From Streptomyces akebiae (GTDB lineage Bacteria > Actinomycetota > Actinomycetes > Streptomycetales > Streptomycetaceae): a stretch of DNA of 64,000 nt. Under the pieces are notes generated by a model. The model was given only the letters and a program-made list of their open reading frames with translations, searched no databases and had not been told where the DNA came from. Below, piece after piece: positions 8,114 through 17,256 of the stretch; position 1 is the stretch's first letter; every line of letters starts with the position of its first letter. The position numbers were made by a program, and so were the translations under genes. The stretch lies in assembly GCF_019599145.1 (NCBI RefSeq), contig NZ_CP080647.1, positions 1,984,001 through 2,048,000 on the forward strand, given 5' to 3'.

Positions 8114-9415
8114 TCACGCCCGTGCAGGCAGACCGCGCTGTCGCGGCGCGCCCGGGGGAAGCTCCGGGCTGGACGGCCGTCGACTCTGCTGACTGCCGTC
8201 GCCGCTCACACGGACGACACCCGCGTCCTGCAGTCGACCGATCTCCTCGCTCGTGAGGCCGAGGAGATCGGACAGCACGCCCTCGGTGTGTTCACCGAGA
8301 CGTGGCGCCGGCACGGGAGGCGCCCCGGTGCCGGCCCACCGCAGCGGTCGACCGGTGGCCAGTAGAGGGCCGATCCCGGGTTGGTCCATCTCCGCCGCCA
8401 CCGACGTCTCGTCAGCGCGTGCGGCGCGAGCCGCTTCGGCCATGTCCAGGTACGGACTCCACAGGACCTTCGCGCGCTCCAGCAGTTCGCGCACCGTGCC
8501 GAAGTCCCGCTGGGCGAACCATGGCCTCAGTACGGCGGCGATCGTCTCACGCAGCCGATACCTGTCGCCCTCCTGGCTCAGGTCCGCGCCCAGGGCCTGC
8601 TCCAGCGCGGCGAAGACTGCACCCGTCTCGGTGACGTCGCGCAGTGCGCGCCATTGCCCCTCTGTCAGGGCGACCACCATCAGCCGACGGCCGTCCGAGG
8701 TCTCGAAGTCCACGCCGAAGGAGCCGTACATGTGATTTCCCTGGCGGACTCGCGGACCACCCCTCATCTCGGCTTCCGCCAGCCATCCCATGTTGCCGAC
8801 GCCGGCCAACGCCACGTCCGCCAGGGCGAGTTCGAGCTGAGCCCCCTGCCCCTCACGCTCACGATGGAGGAGAGCTGCCAGGATTCCCGAGGCCACGACC
8901 ATTCCGGACAGCAGATCCCAGGCGGGCAGTACGTGATTGACCGGCTGTTCCACGCCCTGGGGGCCGGTCATCTGCGGTACTCCCACTTCCGCGTTGATCG
9001 TGTAGTCGACGGCCGGGGACCCGTCACTCCTGCCCTGGAGGTGCACATGGATGACGTCCTCGCGCCGAGCACGCAGTTCGTCGTACGTCAGCCGGTGTCG
9101 GCCGACCATGTTGTCCAGGAAGATCCCGGCCCCGCGTCCGGGGGCCGTGGCGAGGGCGAGCAGCAGTTCCCGTCCCTGTTCAGTGCGGTGGTCGATCGTC
9201 ACGGACCGCTTGCCCTTGTTGAGGCCGGCCCAGAACAGGCTGTCCCCGGTGGAGGAAAGCGGCCAACGAAGGAAGTCGCTTCCACCGCCCGGAGGGTCTA
9301 CCCGGATGACATCCGCCCCGAGCTGGGCGAGAGCCAGGCCGGCCGAGGGGCCGGCCACGAAGGAAGCGCCTTCGACGATGCGCAGACCGCCGAGCGGCTG
9401 GGGTGATGGCGTCAA
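8114..9415 (-). CDS. Class III CoA-transferase (CaiB/BaiF), candidate mesaconyl-CoA C1-C4 CoA transferase
   Basis: 433 residues from TTG at 9415 (AAGGGA 6 nt upstream); the in-frame extension to 9514 looks non-coding. The family fold is clear: GLRIVEGASFVAGPSAGLAL at the N-terminus, DVIRVDPPGGG, and the nucleophilic Asp in the PAWDLLSGM segment, where family III enzymes carry the catalytic Asp. The length and the VDYTINAEVG/GNHMYGSFGVDFET segments resemble 2-methylfumaryl-CoA isomerase (Mct), an intramolecular CoA transferase of the 3-hydroxypropionate bicycle. The divergent neighbours encode a hydratase and a CitE-like lyase, which would be the next two steps, and this supports the Mct reading. 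The specific substrate remains inferred. Confidence 0.8.
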   Translation of the reverse strand: MTPSPQPLGGLRIVEGASFVAGPSAGLALAQLGADVIRVDPPGGGSDFLRWPLSSTGDSLFWAGLNKGKRSVTIDHRTEQGRELLLALATAPGRGAGIFLDNMVGRHRLTYDELRARREDVIHVHLQGRSDGSPAVDYTINAEVGVPQMTGPQGVEQPVNHVLPAWDLLSGMVVASGILAALLHREREGQGAQLELALADVALAGVGNMGWLAEAEMRGGPRVRQGNHMYGSFGVDFETSDGRRLMVVALTEGQWRALRDVTETGAVFAALEQALGADLSQEGDRYRLRETIAAVLRPWFAQRDFGTVRELLERAKVLWSPYLDMAEAARAARADETSVAAEMDQPGIGPLLATGRPLRWAGTGAPPVPAPRLGEHTEGVLSDLLGLTSEEIGRLQDAGVVRVSGDGSQQSRRPSSPELPPGAPRQRGLPARA

Positions 9416-9572
9416 CGTGATTCCCTTCTGCGGAACGGCGCACTGCGGGTGCTTCCACGGCCACAAGAACCGCTGCACACCCAGGACCAGAGGGAACCGG
9501 CCAAGAGGAATCAACCGCCCTGCTTCCAGGCCGGGCGGGCGTTGTCACCGTGCGTCCATAAGCGCCTCTCTA

Positions 9573-9607
9573 TTGACAATCATGTAATTGTCTTACAACT
9601 ATGTCAA
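9573..9607. promoter_or_regulatory. Divergent promoters with a GntR-type operator in the shared spacer
   Basis: The minus promoter has TTGACA (complement of 9602-9607), a 17-nt spacer and CATGAT (9579-9584). The plus promoter has TTGACA at 9573-9578 with AACTAT about 18 nt on (9597-9602). Between the two -35 boxes lies the perfect palindromic operator TTGTCTTACAA (9588-9598), and the inverted repeat GACAAT/ATTGTC (9575-9592) overlaps it. One bound repressor would block both directions: the CoA-transferase gene to the left and the hydratase/lyase pair to the right. Confidence 0.6.
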
Positions 9608-9682
9608 GGTCGTCAGTCGACGGGCCGGGCCCATCAGCGGCGCAGCGCCCGCGTGCACCCCACCGCTCCCAAGGACGGACCG

Positions 9683-10555
9683 ATGCAGCTCAGTACGAGT
9701 CCTCTACAAGCGCACGTGGAGTCATGGAAGCCGGGCTCGGCGACCTGCGAGGACCCGCTGCTCCCAGGACCCGTCGCGGCGCTGGCGGCGCTGCTCGACA
9801 GACCCGAACCGGTCGCAGGCTCCGGGTCTCCTCTCCCGACGCTGTGGCACTGGCTCTACTTCTTGGACTGGCCCGCCCAGTGCGATCTCGGGCCCGACGG
9901 CCACCCGGCTCACGGCCATTTCCTGCCCCCCGTCCCCGACCGGCAGCGGATGTTCGCCGGAGGGCGCTGCACCGTTTCCGAACCCCTGCGTCTCGGAGAG
10001 CGGGCCGAGCGGGTCAGCAGCGTGCAGAGCGTCGAGGTCAAGCACGGCAGAACCGGCGAACTGCTCTTCGTGACCCAGCGCAACGAGTACCGGCAGGGGG
10101 GCCGGACCTGTCTCGTCGAGGAGCAGGACATTGTCTACCGGTCCGGACGCGGCCCCACCCGGAGCGCTCCCGCGGCGCTCGAAGGGTCGACGGAACCCCA
10201 GGCCGACGACGCGTGGCAGCTCGCACTGCGGCCGGACGCACCCCTACTGTTCCGCTTCAGTGCGCTCACCTCCAATGCCCATCGCATCCACTACGACCTG
10301 CCCTACGCCCGGGACGAGGAGGGCTATCCCGGGCTGGTGGTCCACGGCCCCCTTCTGGTGCTGCTCATGATGGATCTCGTCCACCGCAACGCCCCGGCCC
10401 GCCAGGTGCGGTCCGTGTCTTATCGCCTGCGGAGCCCGGCCTTCGCGGGCGACCGCCTTCTAGCCGCCGGCACCCCGGTGAACGGCCGGACGGAGCTGCG
10501 TATCGCCTCTGGACGAGAGGCCCGGCACGCCACCGCCGAGGTGATGTTCGCATGA
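9683..10555 (+). CDS. FAS1-like/HTD2-type hydratase, candidate mesaconyl-C4-CoA hydratase
   Basis: 290 residues from ATG at 9683 (AAGGA 7 nt upstream). It belongs to the double-hotdog, MaoC/HTD2-like group: an N-terminal hotdog with LWHWLYFLDW and FLPPVPDRQRMFAGG, and a C-terminal hotdog with FRFSALTSNAHRIHYDLPYA followed by GYPGLVVHGPLL, the hydratase site with its Asn/His pair. Length and motifs match mesaconyl-C4-CoA hydratase (Meh), which converts 3-methylfumaryl-CoA to (S)-citramalyl-CoA. It overlaps the lyase gene by 4 nt (ATGA), so the two are co-translated. Other 3-hydroxyacyl substrates are possible. Confidence 0.8.
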   Translation: MQLSTSPLQAHVESWKPGSATCEDPLLPGPVAALAALLDRPEPVAGSGSPLPTLWHWLYFLDWPAQCDLGPDGHPAHGHFLPPVPDRQRMFAGGRCTVSEPLRLGERAERVSSVQSVEVKHGRTGELLFVTQRNEYRQGGRTCLVEEQDIVYRSGRGPTRSAPAALEGSTEPQADDAWQLALRPDAPLLFRFSALTSNAHRIHYDLPYARDEEGYPGLVVHGPLLVLLMMDLVHRNAPARQVRSVSYRLRSPAFAGDRLLAAGTPVNGRTELRIASGREARHATAEVMFA

Positions 10556-11379
10556 CCCGCGGCAGCAGGTACATCTCGTCGGCTCGTAGCTGGCTCTTCG
10601 TCCCCGGGCACCGCCCGGACCGCTTCGCCAAGGCCGCCGCCTCCGGTGCGGACCTGGTCATCATCGACCTCGAAGACGCCGTCGCGGCTGAGGACAAGGA
10701 GCGGGCCCGCGTCAGTGCCGCCGCCTGGCTCGCTCAGGGGAACGACGCGGTCGTCCGGATCAACCCGCCGGGAACCCCTTGGTTCCAGTCCGATCTGGCG
10801 GAGGCGGCCCGCCAGGGCTGCCCGGTCATGGTGCCCAAGGCGGAGGATCCGGCCGTACTCACGGAAGTCGCCGCCCGTGTCGCCGGACGCTGCGAGCTCG
10901 TTCCGCTCATCGAGACAGCGGCCGGTGTGGAACGGGCGTGGGAGGTGTGTGCCACGGTGGGCGTCGCCCGTGCGGCATTCGGCAACGTCGACCTCGCCGG
11001 GCAGCTCGGTGTCGCCTGGGACGACCACACCGCCCTCACGTACGCGCGCTCCAAGCTCGTCTCGGCCTCCGCCGCAGCCGGCATCTGCCCGCCGGTCGAC
11101 GGGGTCACCACCGCGGTGAAGGATGCCGCGGTCCTCCACGAGGACGTCCTGCACGCGCGCCGCCTGGGCTTCACCGGGAAACTCTGCATCCACCCGGCCC
11201 AGGTCGAGGCGGTCAGCCGGGGATTCGCCCCGTCGGAGGCCGAGTTGGAGTGGGCGCGCACCGTCGTCGCCGCAGGGGACTCCGTCACCGCGGTCGACGG
11301 CCGGATGGTCGACAAGCCCGTCCTGGAGAGAGCCAGACGGCTTCTGGGCCAGACCCACGACTCCCACCCCGCGCGCTGA
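10552..11379 (+). CDS. CitE-like lyase, candidate citramalyl-CoA lyase
   Basis: 275 residues from ATG at 10552, overlapping the hydratase stop. A HpcH/HpaI/CitE TIM barrel: ARSWLFVPGHRPDRFAKA at the start, the acidic motif VIIDLEDAV for Mg and CoA-thioester chemistry, VVRINPPGTPW with the key Arg, MVPKAED, LIETAAGVE and FGNVDLAGQLG. The short length fits CitE-like acyl-CoA lyases that act alone rather than malate synthase. After Mct- and Meh-like steps the expected reaction is citramalyl-CoA to acetyl-CoA plus pyruvate. Two strong hairpins follow the stop. Confidence 0.85.
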   Translation: MTRGSRYISSARSWLFVPGHRPDRFAKAAASGADLVIIDLEDAVAAEDKERARVSAAAWLAQGNDAVVRINPPGTPWFQSDLAEAARQGCPVMVPKAEDPAVLTEVAARVAGRCELVPLIETAAGVERAWEVCATVGVARAAFGNVDLAGQLGVAWDDHTALTYARSKLVSASAAAGICPPVDGVTTAVKDAAVLHEDVLHARRLGFTGKLCIHPAQVEAVSRGFAPSEAELEWARTVVAAGDSVTAVDGRMVDKPVLERARRLLGQTHDSHPAR

Positions 11380-11388
11380 TCCACCGGC

Positions 11389-11422
11389 TTCCGTGCCTCG
11401 CCCCGCACCGCGAGGCACGGAA
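11389..11422 (+). terminator. Hairpin terminator after the lyase gene
   Basis: TTCCGTGCCTCG (11389-11400) pairs perfectly with CGAGGCACGGAA (11411-11422) around a 10-nt loop, 9 nt after the lyase stop. No T-run follows, which is common for actinobacterial terminators. Confidence 0.7.
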
Positions 11423-11443
11423 CGCCGGGCGCGGTGGTGCGAG

Positions 11444-11484
11444 CCGGAGGCAGGCGCTTACTGAGGGTGACCGCCTGCCTCCGG
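11444..11484. terminator. Second hairpin, tandem with the first
   Basis: CCGGAGGCAGGCG (11444-11456) pairs perfectly with CGCCTGCCTCCGG (11472-11484) around a 15-nt loop. It lies 21 nt after the first hairpin and may act as a back-up terminator, or serve transcription arriving from the right. Confidence 0.55.
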
Positions 11485-12019
11485 AACCTTCCCTCCGACA
11501 CGGGCACCGCATAGGTGCCCGCCCAGGACACGGCCGCTCCCCGGCGGTTCCGTACGTCACTGCGGCGATGATGACGACCGTCTCCCGAGTCCCCAGCAGC
11601 AAGATCGGGAACACGAAGTGATGAAGGGTCCGTTCGGCTGGAAGAACACTCGCCAATGGCCCCGCTGCGCACGGCTGGGTAGATCAGCGATGGCTGTTGG
11701 AACGCGTCAGAACCGTGATCGGCAGGCAGTTCGGCTCACGTGTTCTATCGCGGGAGTGTGGCGCCTGCGTGCACCGCCACGGCTGGTCGTGGCAGAGCCC
11801 GGCCAAACGGTGCTCGAACGTGACGAGCAGGCCGTCCAGTTTGGAAGCAAGAAGTGTGGCCGCAGGTGGGAGCACCCAGCGCCGCTCGAGGCCTACGTCG
11901 CCTGACGGCGACGCCGGGATATGTCGGGCGCGGCAGACTCCCCTCGCGAGAATCCGGCGACGGGTCTCGATCACCGCGATGCGCTGCTACCGGCCCCGCT
12001 TCCACCCGCCCTTTGCCAG
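11485..12019. other. No gene recognised; read-through tail of a broken phosphatase gene
   Basis: The minus frame of the SpoIIE-type pseudogene continues without a stop to 11745, but resemblance to the intact paralogue at 32404-34899 ends near 12020; past that point the translation is Arg/Pro-rich and not family-like. Nothing else convincing was seen. Confidence 0.45.
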
Positions 12020-13190
12020 GATTCGGCGTCGCATTCGGCAGCGCCTGCTCGGCCCAGATAGTCTTTCCGGTGGACGACTGGCGGGTGCCCCAGCCCTGAG
12101 TGAGCTGGGCCACGAGAAGAAGCCCGCGGCCACCCTCGTCGAAGACCCGGGCACGGCGCAGGTGAGGGGCTGTATTGCTTGCGTCGGTGACTTCGCAGAT
12201 CAGCGTGCGGTCATGGATCAGACGCAACTGGATAGGCGGTTCGCCGTACCGGATGGCGTTGGTGACCAGTTCGCTGACCACCAACTCGGTGGCGAAGAGA
12301 GCCTCTTCGTGTCCCCATTCAGCAACTTGAGCGGAGACGTTCTTGCGGGCCTGGGCCACGGCTGCGGGATCGGCCGGTATGTCCCAGGTGGCAACCTGTC
12401 CGGCGTCCAGGGCGTTGGGGCGGGCGATCAGCAGGGCAATGTCGTCCTGAGGGCGATCAGGCAACACGCTTTGAGCACCGTGTCGCATGCCTCGTCCAGT
12501 TCCACCTCGGCTGATTCGAAGGGCAGGCCACCCAGGCCCAGCGGTGGACCTGCCGGGAGGTCGAGGAGGCCGACGGTTCCCCTGGGAGTGACCATGAGGG
12601 GCAGTGGATGACCCGCGCGCGCCAGGGTGCAACCGCGGGAGACCGGGTCGTAGACCCGCGTAGAGACAAGTGGCGCCGACGATGTCCGGATCGGCATCAG
12701 GGTCGTACTCCCCGTCGGCATCCTCGTCGGCGAGGCGAGTAACCAGGTCGTCGAGATGAGTCAGCAGTTCGTCAGGTGGCAGATCCACGTCAGCCAGGGT
12801 TCGCACCGCGGTACGCAGGCGGCCCATAGTGGCGGATGCCTGGATGCCGTGGCCGACCACGTCGCCGACCACCAGCGCCACCCGCGCGCCGGAGAGCGGG
12901 ATGACGTCGAACCAGTCGCCGCCCACGCCGCCCACGCCGGCCCGGAGGTCGGCGGGAAGGTAGCGGACGCGACCTCGACCGCCGCCTGCCGTGGCAGCCG
13001 TCGGGGCAGAAGACTGCGCTGCAGAGTGAGAGCCGTGCTCCGCTCACAGGTGTAGCGACGGGCGTTGTCGATGCAAAGCCCGGCGCGGGCCGTGATCTCC
13101 TCGGCGAGCAGCAGGTCGTCGGGGTCGAACGCCTCCCGAAGCTGGCGGCCGCCGAAGACGGCCGCCCCCCAGTGTCTCCCCGCGTGCGCG
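12020..13190 (-). pseudogene. Decayed SpoIIE/RsbU-type phosphatase-kinase gene
   Basis: Homologous along its length to the C-terminal half of the intact gene at 32404-34899, but broken. The PAS and most of the GAF region are missing; what remains starts at VFGGRQLREAFDPDD near 13185. Three frame changes are visible: near 12968 (between EVAS and RYLPADLRAG), near 12656 (an extra G between CLYA and VYDPVSRG) and near 12470, where about 40 codons around the phosphatase end are also lost. The SpoIIE core (GGDWFDVIPLSGARVAL) and the HATPase part (ATELVVSELVTNAIRYG, DEGGRGLLLV) are still readable. It abuts pntB, whose stop is at 13221. Confidence 0.8.
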
Positions 13191-13220
13191 CGGCCGCGTC
13201 AGCGACCGATGGAAACGGCG

Positions 13221-14639
13221 TCAGAGTGCGCGAAGGATGTCCTCGACACGCTCCTTGGCGTCGCCGAACAGCATCGCCGAGTTCTCCCGGAAGAACAACG
13301 GGTTCTGTACTCCGGCGTATCCGGAGGCCATGGAACGCTTGAAGACCACGACGTTGTCGGCGTCCCATACCCGCAGCACGGGCATGCCGGCGATGGGGCT
13401 GCCGGGATCGTCCATCGCCGCAGGATTGACGGTGTCGTTGGCGCCGATGACGAGTACGACGGTGGTGCCGTCGAAGTCGTCGTTGATCTCGTCCATCTCC
13501 AGCACGATGTCGTAGGGCACCCTGGCTTCGGCCAGCAGCACGTTCATATGGCCCGGGAGTCGCCCGGCGACCGGATGGATCCCGAAGCGGACGTCCTTGC
13601 CCTTCTCTCTCAGGGTGCGGGTCAGTTCAGCCACACCGTGCTGTGCCTGCGCCACCGCCATGCCGTAACCGGGCGTGATGATCACTGAATCGGCGCCGGT
13701 GAGCATCTCCGCCACACCTTCGGCATTGATCTCGCGGTGCTCGCCGTAGTCACGGTCACCGCCCGGTCCCGCCTCGATCCCGAAACCACCGGCGATCACG
13801 GAGATGAAGGAACGATTCATCGCCTTGCACATGATGTACGACAGGTACGCGCCGGAGGAGCCCACCAGGGCACCGGTGATGATCAGCAGGTCGTTCTCCA
13901 GGAGGAATCCCGAGGCGGCCGCGGCCCAGCCTGAGTAGCTGTTCAGCATCGACACCACGACCGGCATGTCACCGCCGCCGATCGAGGCGACCAGGTGCCA
14001 GCCCAACAGCAGTGCGAGCGCGGTGACCGCCACCAGCAGCCAGAGGCTCGGCTCGACCACGAACCAGGTGGTCAGTATCGCGAACACCAACAACGCGCCG
14101 AGGTTGAGGGCGTTCTTGCCGGGCAGTGTCAGCGGAGCCGACTTGATCCGCGCGGACAGCTTGAGGAAGGCGACCACGGAACCGGTGAACGTCACCGCGC
14201 CGATGAACACGCCTATGAACACCTCGGCATGGTGGATGCCCAGGGTGTCCGTGGCACGCAGCGCCTGTGCCGCGTCACCGTCGAGGTGCGCCTCGACATG
14301 GAGATAGCCATTCCAGCCGACCATCACCGCGGCCAGTCCCACGAAGCTGTGCAGCAGCGCGATGAGCTCCGGCATCCCGGTCATCTCCACCGCCTTGGCC
14401 CGTCGCAGCCCGATGAGGGCTCCGACGGCGGTGGCGGCGAGCAGCAGGCCGAGGCCGGAGCCCTCCAGGTCCTGGTCGATGGCCAGGGCGACGGTCGCGA
14501 ACAGCGCGACCGCCATCCCCACGATGCCGAAGGTGTTGCCCGCCTTGGCGGTTTCGTGTCTCGACAGGCCCGCCAGGGCCAGGATGAACAGCAGTGCCGA
14601 GACGATGTAGGCCGCCTGTGCGGCGGTGTCGACAGCCAT
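13221..14639 (-). CDS. pntB: NAD(P) transhydrogenase subunit beta
   Basis: 472 residues, close to the usual 460-480. The N-terminal half is membrane domain II of the proton pump, with about nine hydrophobic helices. The C-terminal half is the NADP-binding domain III, with [47 protein letters not shown] and the terminal [17 protein letters not shown] motif. With PntA it couples proton entry to hydride transfer from NADH to NADP. The start lies 6 nt after the pntA stop. Placement next to etfBA and acyl-CoA genes suggests that it helps balance NADH and NADPH made during catabolism. Confidence 0.95.
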   Translation of the reverse strand: MAVDTAAQAAYIVSALLFILALAGLSRHETAKAGNTFGIVGMAVALFATVALAIDQDLEGSGLGLLLAATAVGALIGLRRAKAVEMTGMPELIALLHSFVGLAAVMVGWNGYLHVEAHLDGDAAQALRATDTLGIHHAEVFIGVFIGAVTFTGSVVAFLKLSARIKSAPLTLPGKNALNLGALLVFAILTTWFVVEPSLWLLVAVTALALLLGWHLVASIGGGDMPVVVSMLNSYSGWAAAASGFLLENDLLIITGALVGSSGAYLSYIMCKAMNRSFISVIAGGFGIEAGPGGDRDYGEHREINAEGVAEMLTGADSVIITPGYGMAVAQAQHGVAELTRTLREKGKDVRFGIHPVAGRLPGHMNVLLAEARVPYDIVLEMDEINDDFDGTTVVLVIGANDTVNPAAMDDPGSPIAGMPVLRVWDADNVVVFKRSMASGYAGVQNPLFFRENSAMLFGDAKERVEDILRAL

Positions 14640-14645
14640 GCGGGG

Positions 14646-16175
14646 TCAGCTCCTGGAGAACATGGCGAGCATGCGCCGGGTGACGGCGAACCCACCGAAG
14701 ACATTGATGGCGGCGAGCAGGATCGCGACGGTCGAGACGGCTGTGATCGCGGTGTCGCCGTGGCCGATCTGCAGCAATGCTCCGACCACGATGACGCCGG
14801 AGATCGCGTTGGTCACCGACATCAGCGGAGTGTGCAGGGCATGGTGCACATGCCCGATCACGTAGTAACCGACCACGATCGCGAGGGCGAAGACGGTCAG
14901 GTGGCCCTGAAGCGCGCGCGGTGACAGCGCGGCGATCAGAAACAGCAGCGCGCCGACGGCCGCGACCGCCGTGAACCGCTTGGCGGGCGACACGACCCGC
15001 TGATGCACGCTCTCGGCTCGGACAGTCGCCGCCGCGGGCGCGGCAGCCGGTGCCGCCGACACCTGCACCGGCGGCGGTGGCCAGGTCAGCTCGCCCTTGC
15101 GCACGACAGTCATCGATCGCTGCACGACGTCGTCGAAGTCCAGCACCAGGGTGCCGTCCTTGTCCGGCGTCAGCAGTTTCATCAGGTTGACCAGGTTGGT
15201 GCCGTACAGCTGGGACGCCTGGGCGGGAAGCCGGCCCGCGAGGTCGGTGTAGCCGATGATCGTCACCCCGTTGTCAGTGACCACCTTCCGCCCACCGACG
15301 GAGCCCTCCACATTGCCGCCGTTGGACGCGGCCATGTCCACGATCACGCTGCCGGGCTTCATCGCGGCCACCATCTCGGCGGTGATCAGCCGGGGCGCCG
15401 GCCGTCCCGGAATCAGGGCGGTGGTGATGACGATGTCGACGTCCTGGCACTGCGCGGCGTAGAGCTCCTGCTCGCGCGCCTTGTATCCGTCGCCCATCTC
15501 CTTGGCGTATCCGGTCGCGCTGACCTGCGCCTCGACGGACTCGATCGACAGGTACTCACCGCCCAGCGACCTGACCTGGTCGGCCACCTCCGGCCTCGGG
15601 TCGGTGGCACGCACCACCGCGCCCAGACTGCCGGCCGTGCCGATCGCCGCGAGTCCGGCGACACCGGCACCGGCCACCAGCACCTTGGCCGGCGGGACCT
15701 TGCCCGCAGCGGTGACCTGCCCCGTGAAGAACCGGCCGAACTCATGGGCCGCCTCGACCACGGCCCGGTATCCGGCAATATTGGCCATCGATGACAGGAC
15801 GTCCAGCGACTGGGCCCGCGAGATCCGTGGCACAGCGTCCATGCCCAGAACGGTGATGGGGCGTCCAGCCAAGGCGTCCGCCCGTCCGGGCTCCCCCGCC
15901 AGTCCCAACTGGCTGATGAGAGTGGCGCCTTCGCGCAGCCCGTCCAACTGCTCCTCCGACGGCGGGTTCACTCCCAACACGATGTCGGCCGCCAAGGCGT
16001 CGCCCAGGGTGGCGCCGGCCTCGATGTAGGCCTCGTCGGGAAAGCTGGACGCCGCACCAGCGCCCGGCTCCACCACCACTTCGTAGCCCAGCTGCAGCAG
16101 CTGCGCGGCGGTCGTTGGCGTGGTCGCGACCCTCGTCTCGCCGGGTTTGGACTCTTTCACCACACCGATAAGCAC
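14646..16175 (-). CDS. pntA: NAD(P) transhydrogenase subunit alpha (fused alpha1-alpha2)
   Basis: 509 residues from GTG at 16175, chosen because GGAG lies 6 nt upstream; an in-frame start at 16199 has weaker support. Order: the alanine-dehydrogenase-like NAD domain with [17 protein letters not shown] at the N-terminus, the [20 protein letters not shown] loop, the Rossmann glycine motif [18 protein letters not shown] near residue 165, then from about residue 400 the short membrane part with four helices. Some actinobacteria split this protein in two; here it is one chain, like E. coli PntA. A shared promoter region separates it from etfB. Confidence 0.95.
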   Translation of the reverse strand: MLIGVVKESKPGETRVATTPTTAAQLLQLGYEVVVEPGAGAASSFPDEAYIEAGATLGDALAADIVLGVNPPSEEQLDGLREGATLISQLGLAGEPGRADALAGRPITVLGMDAVPRISRAQSLDVLSSMANIAGYRAVVEAAHEFGRFFTGQVTAAGKVPPAKVLVAGAGVAGLAAIGTAGSLGAVVRATDPRPEVADQVRSLGGEYLSIESVEAQVSATGYAKEMGDGYKAREQELYAAQCQDVDIVITTALIPGRPAPRLITAEMVAAMKPGSVIVDMAASNGGNVEGSVGGRKVVTDNGVTIIGYTDLAGRLPAQASQLYGTNLVNLMKLLTPDKDGTLVLDFDDVVQRSMTVVRKGELTWPPPPVQVSAAPAAAPAAATVRAESVHQRVVSPAKRFTAVAAVGALLFLIAALSPRALQGHLTVFALAIVVGYYVIGHVHHALHTPLMSVTNAISGVIVVGALLQIGHGDTAITAVSTVAILLAAINVFGGFAVTRRMLAMFSRS

Positions 16176-16292
16176 GGCGGTCTCCTTCACGTCCGGCACG
16201 CCAGGTATCGAGGCATCCGCGGGCGTTGGCGTGCAGCCGCCCAGTCATGGCCGATGCGTCGGTCCGTGGGAGTGCTTCGAGAGCAGTCAGTA

Positions 16293-16340
16293 TTGATCTA
16301 ACGAAGATTTAAATGTCATACTCTTCTCGTATTGTCAACA
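16293..16340. promoter_or_regulatory. Divergent pntA/etfB promoter region with a GntR-type operator
   Basis: The operator TGTCATACT lies at 16314-16322. On the plus strand TTGATC (16293-16298) and CATACT (16317-16322) form a candidate etfB promoter whose -10 is inside the operator. On the minus strand a perfect TTGACA (complement of 16334-16339) faces pntA with AT-rich sequence about 17 nt on. A second small palindrome, TTGTCAACAA (16332-16341), overlaps that -35. Confidence 0.5.
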
Positions 16341-16380
16341 AACAGCGCGACTGTAGAGATCGTTTGCGAAGGGGCATGCC

Positions 16381-17166
16381 TTGAGCTTGAGGATCGTTGT
16401 CACTGTGAAGTACGTGCCCGACGCCACTGGCGACCGGCACTTCGCCGATGACCTGACCGTCGACCGTGACGACGTGGACGGTCTGCTCTCCGAGCTGGAC
16501 GAGTACGCGGTCGAGCAGGCGCTGCAGATCGCCGACGAGGCGGAGGACGCCGAGATCAGCGTGCTGACCGTGGGTCCCGAGGACGCCAAGGACGCGCTGC
16601 GCAAGGCGCTGTCGATGGGTGCCGACAAGGCGATCCACGTCGAGGACGACGATCTGCACGGCACCGACGCCATCGGCACCTCGCTGGTGCTGGCGAAGGC
16701 GATCGAGAAGGCCGGTTACGACCTGGTGATCTCCGGCATGGCCTCCACCGACGGCACCGGCGGTATCGTCCCGGCGCTGGTCGCCGAGCGTCTGGGTGTC
16801 CCGCAGGTCACGCTGCTCTCCGAGGTCTCCGTCGAGGACGGCGTGGTCAAGGGCCGCCGTGACGGCGACGCCGCGTCCGAGCAGCTGGAGGCCTCCCTCC
16901 CGGCCGTCGTGTCGGTCACCGACCAGTCGGGCGAGGCCCGTTACCCGTCCTTCAAGGGCATCATGGCGGCGAAGAAGAAGCCGGTTCAGTCCTGGGACCT
17001 GTCCGACCTCGACATCGAGGCCGAGGACGTCGGTCTGGAAGGCGCCTGGACGGCCGTGGACTCCGCGACCGAGCGCCCGACGCGCACCGCCGGCACGATC
17101 GTCAAGGACGAGGGCGAGGGCGGCAAGCAGCTCGCCGAGTACCTCGCGGGCCAGAAGTTCATCTAA
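16381..17166 (+). CDS. etfB: Electron transfer flavoprotein subunit beta
   Basis: 261 residues from TTG at 16381 (AAGGGG upstream). Typical EtfB: MSLRIVVTVKYVPD at the start, the AMP-binding region DGTGGIVPALVAERLGVPQVT, and the recognition loop region near residue 195 that docks to acyl-CoA dehydrogenases. With EtfA it carries electrons from acyl-CoA dehydrogenases to the quinone pool. First of three genes (etfB, etfA, etfD). Codon use here is more strictly GC-ending than in the flanking catabolic genes, so this trio is probably well expressed. Confidence 0.96.
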   Translation: MSLRIVVTVKYVPDATGDRHFADDLTVDRDDVDGLLSELDEYAVEQALQIADEAEDAEISVLTVGPEDAKDALRKALSMGADKAIHVEDDDLHGTDAIGTSLVLAKAIEKAGYDLVISGMASTDGTGGIVPALVAERLGVPQVTLLSEVSVEDGVVKGRRDGDAASEQLEASLPAVVSVTDQSGEARYPSFKGIMAAKKKPVQSWDLSDLDIEAEDVGLEGAWTAVDSATERPTRTAGTIVKDEGEGGKQLAEYLAGQKFI

Positions 17167-17256
17167 GGCCCTGCGGCCCGCCGCGGCCCCGGCCCGGCCG
17201 AGGCCCACTCCCTCATCGCCCCTCGAAGCCTTCGCAATCCGCAGGAGAGCAATCCC

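Noticed and set aside
7634..8365. Open frames in the 7.6-8.3 kb gap
   Set aside because: Arg/Pro-rich translations in both directions, no start signals, no motifs.
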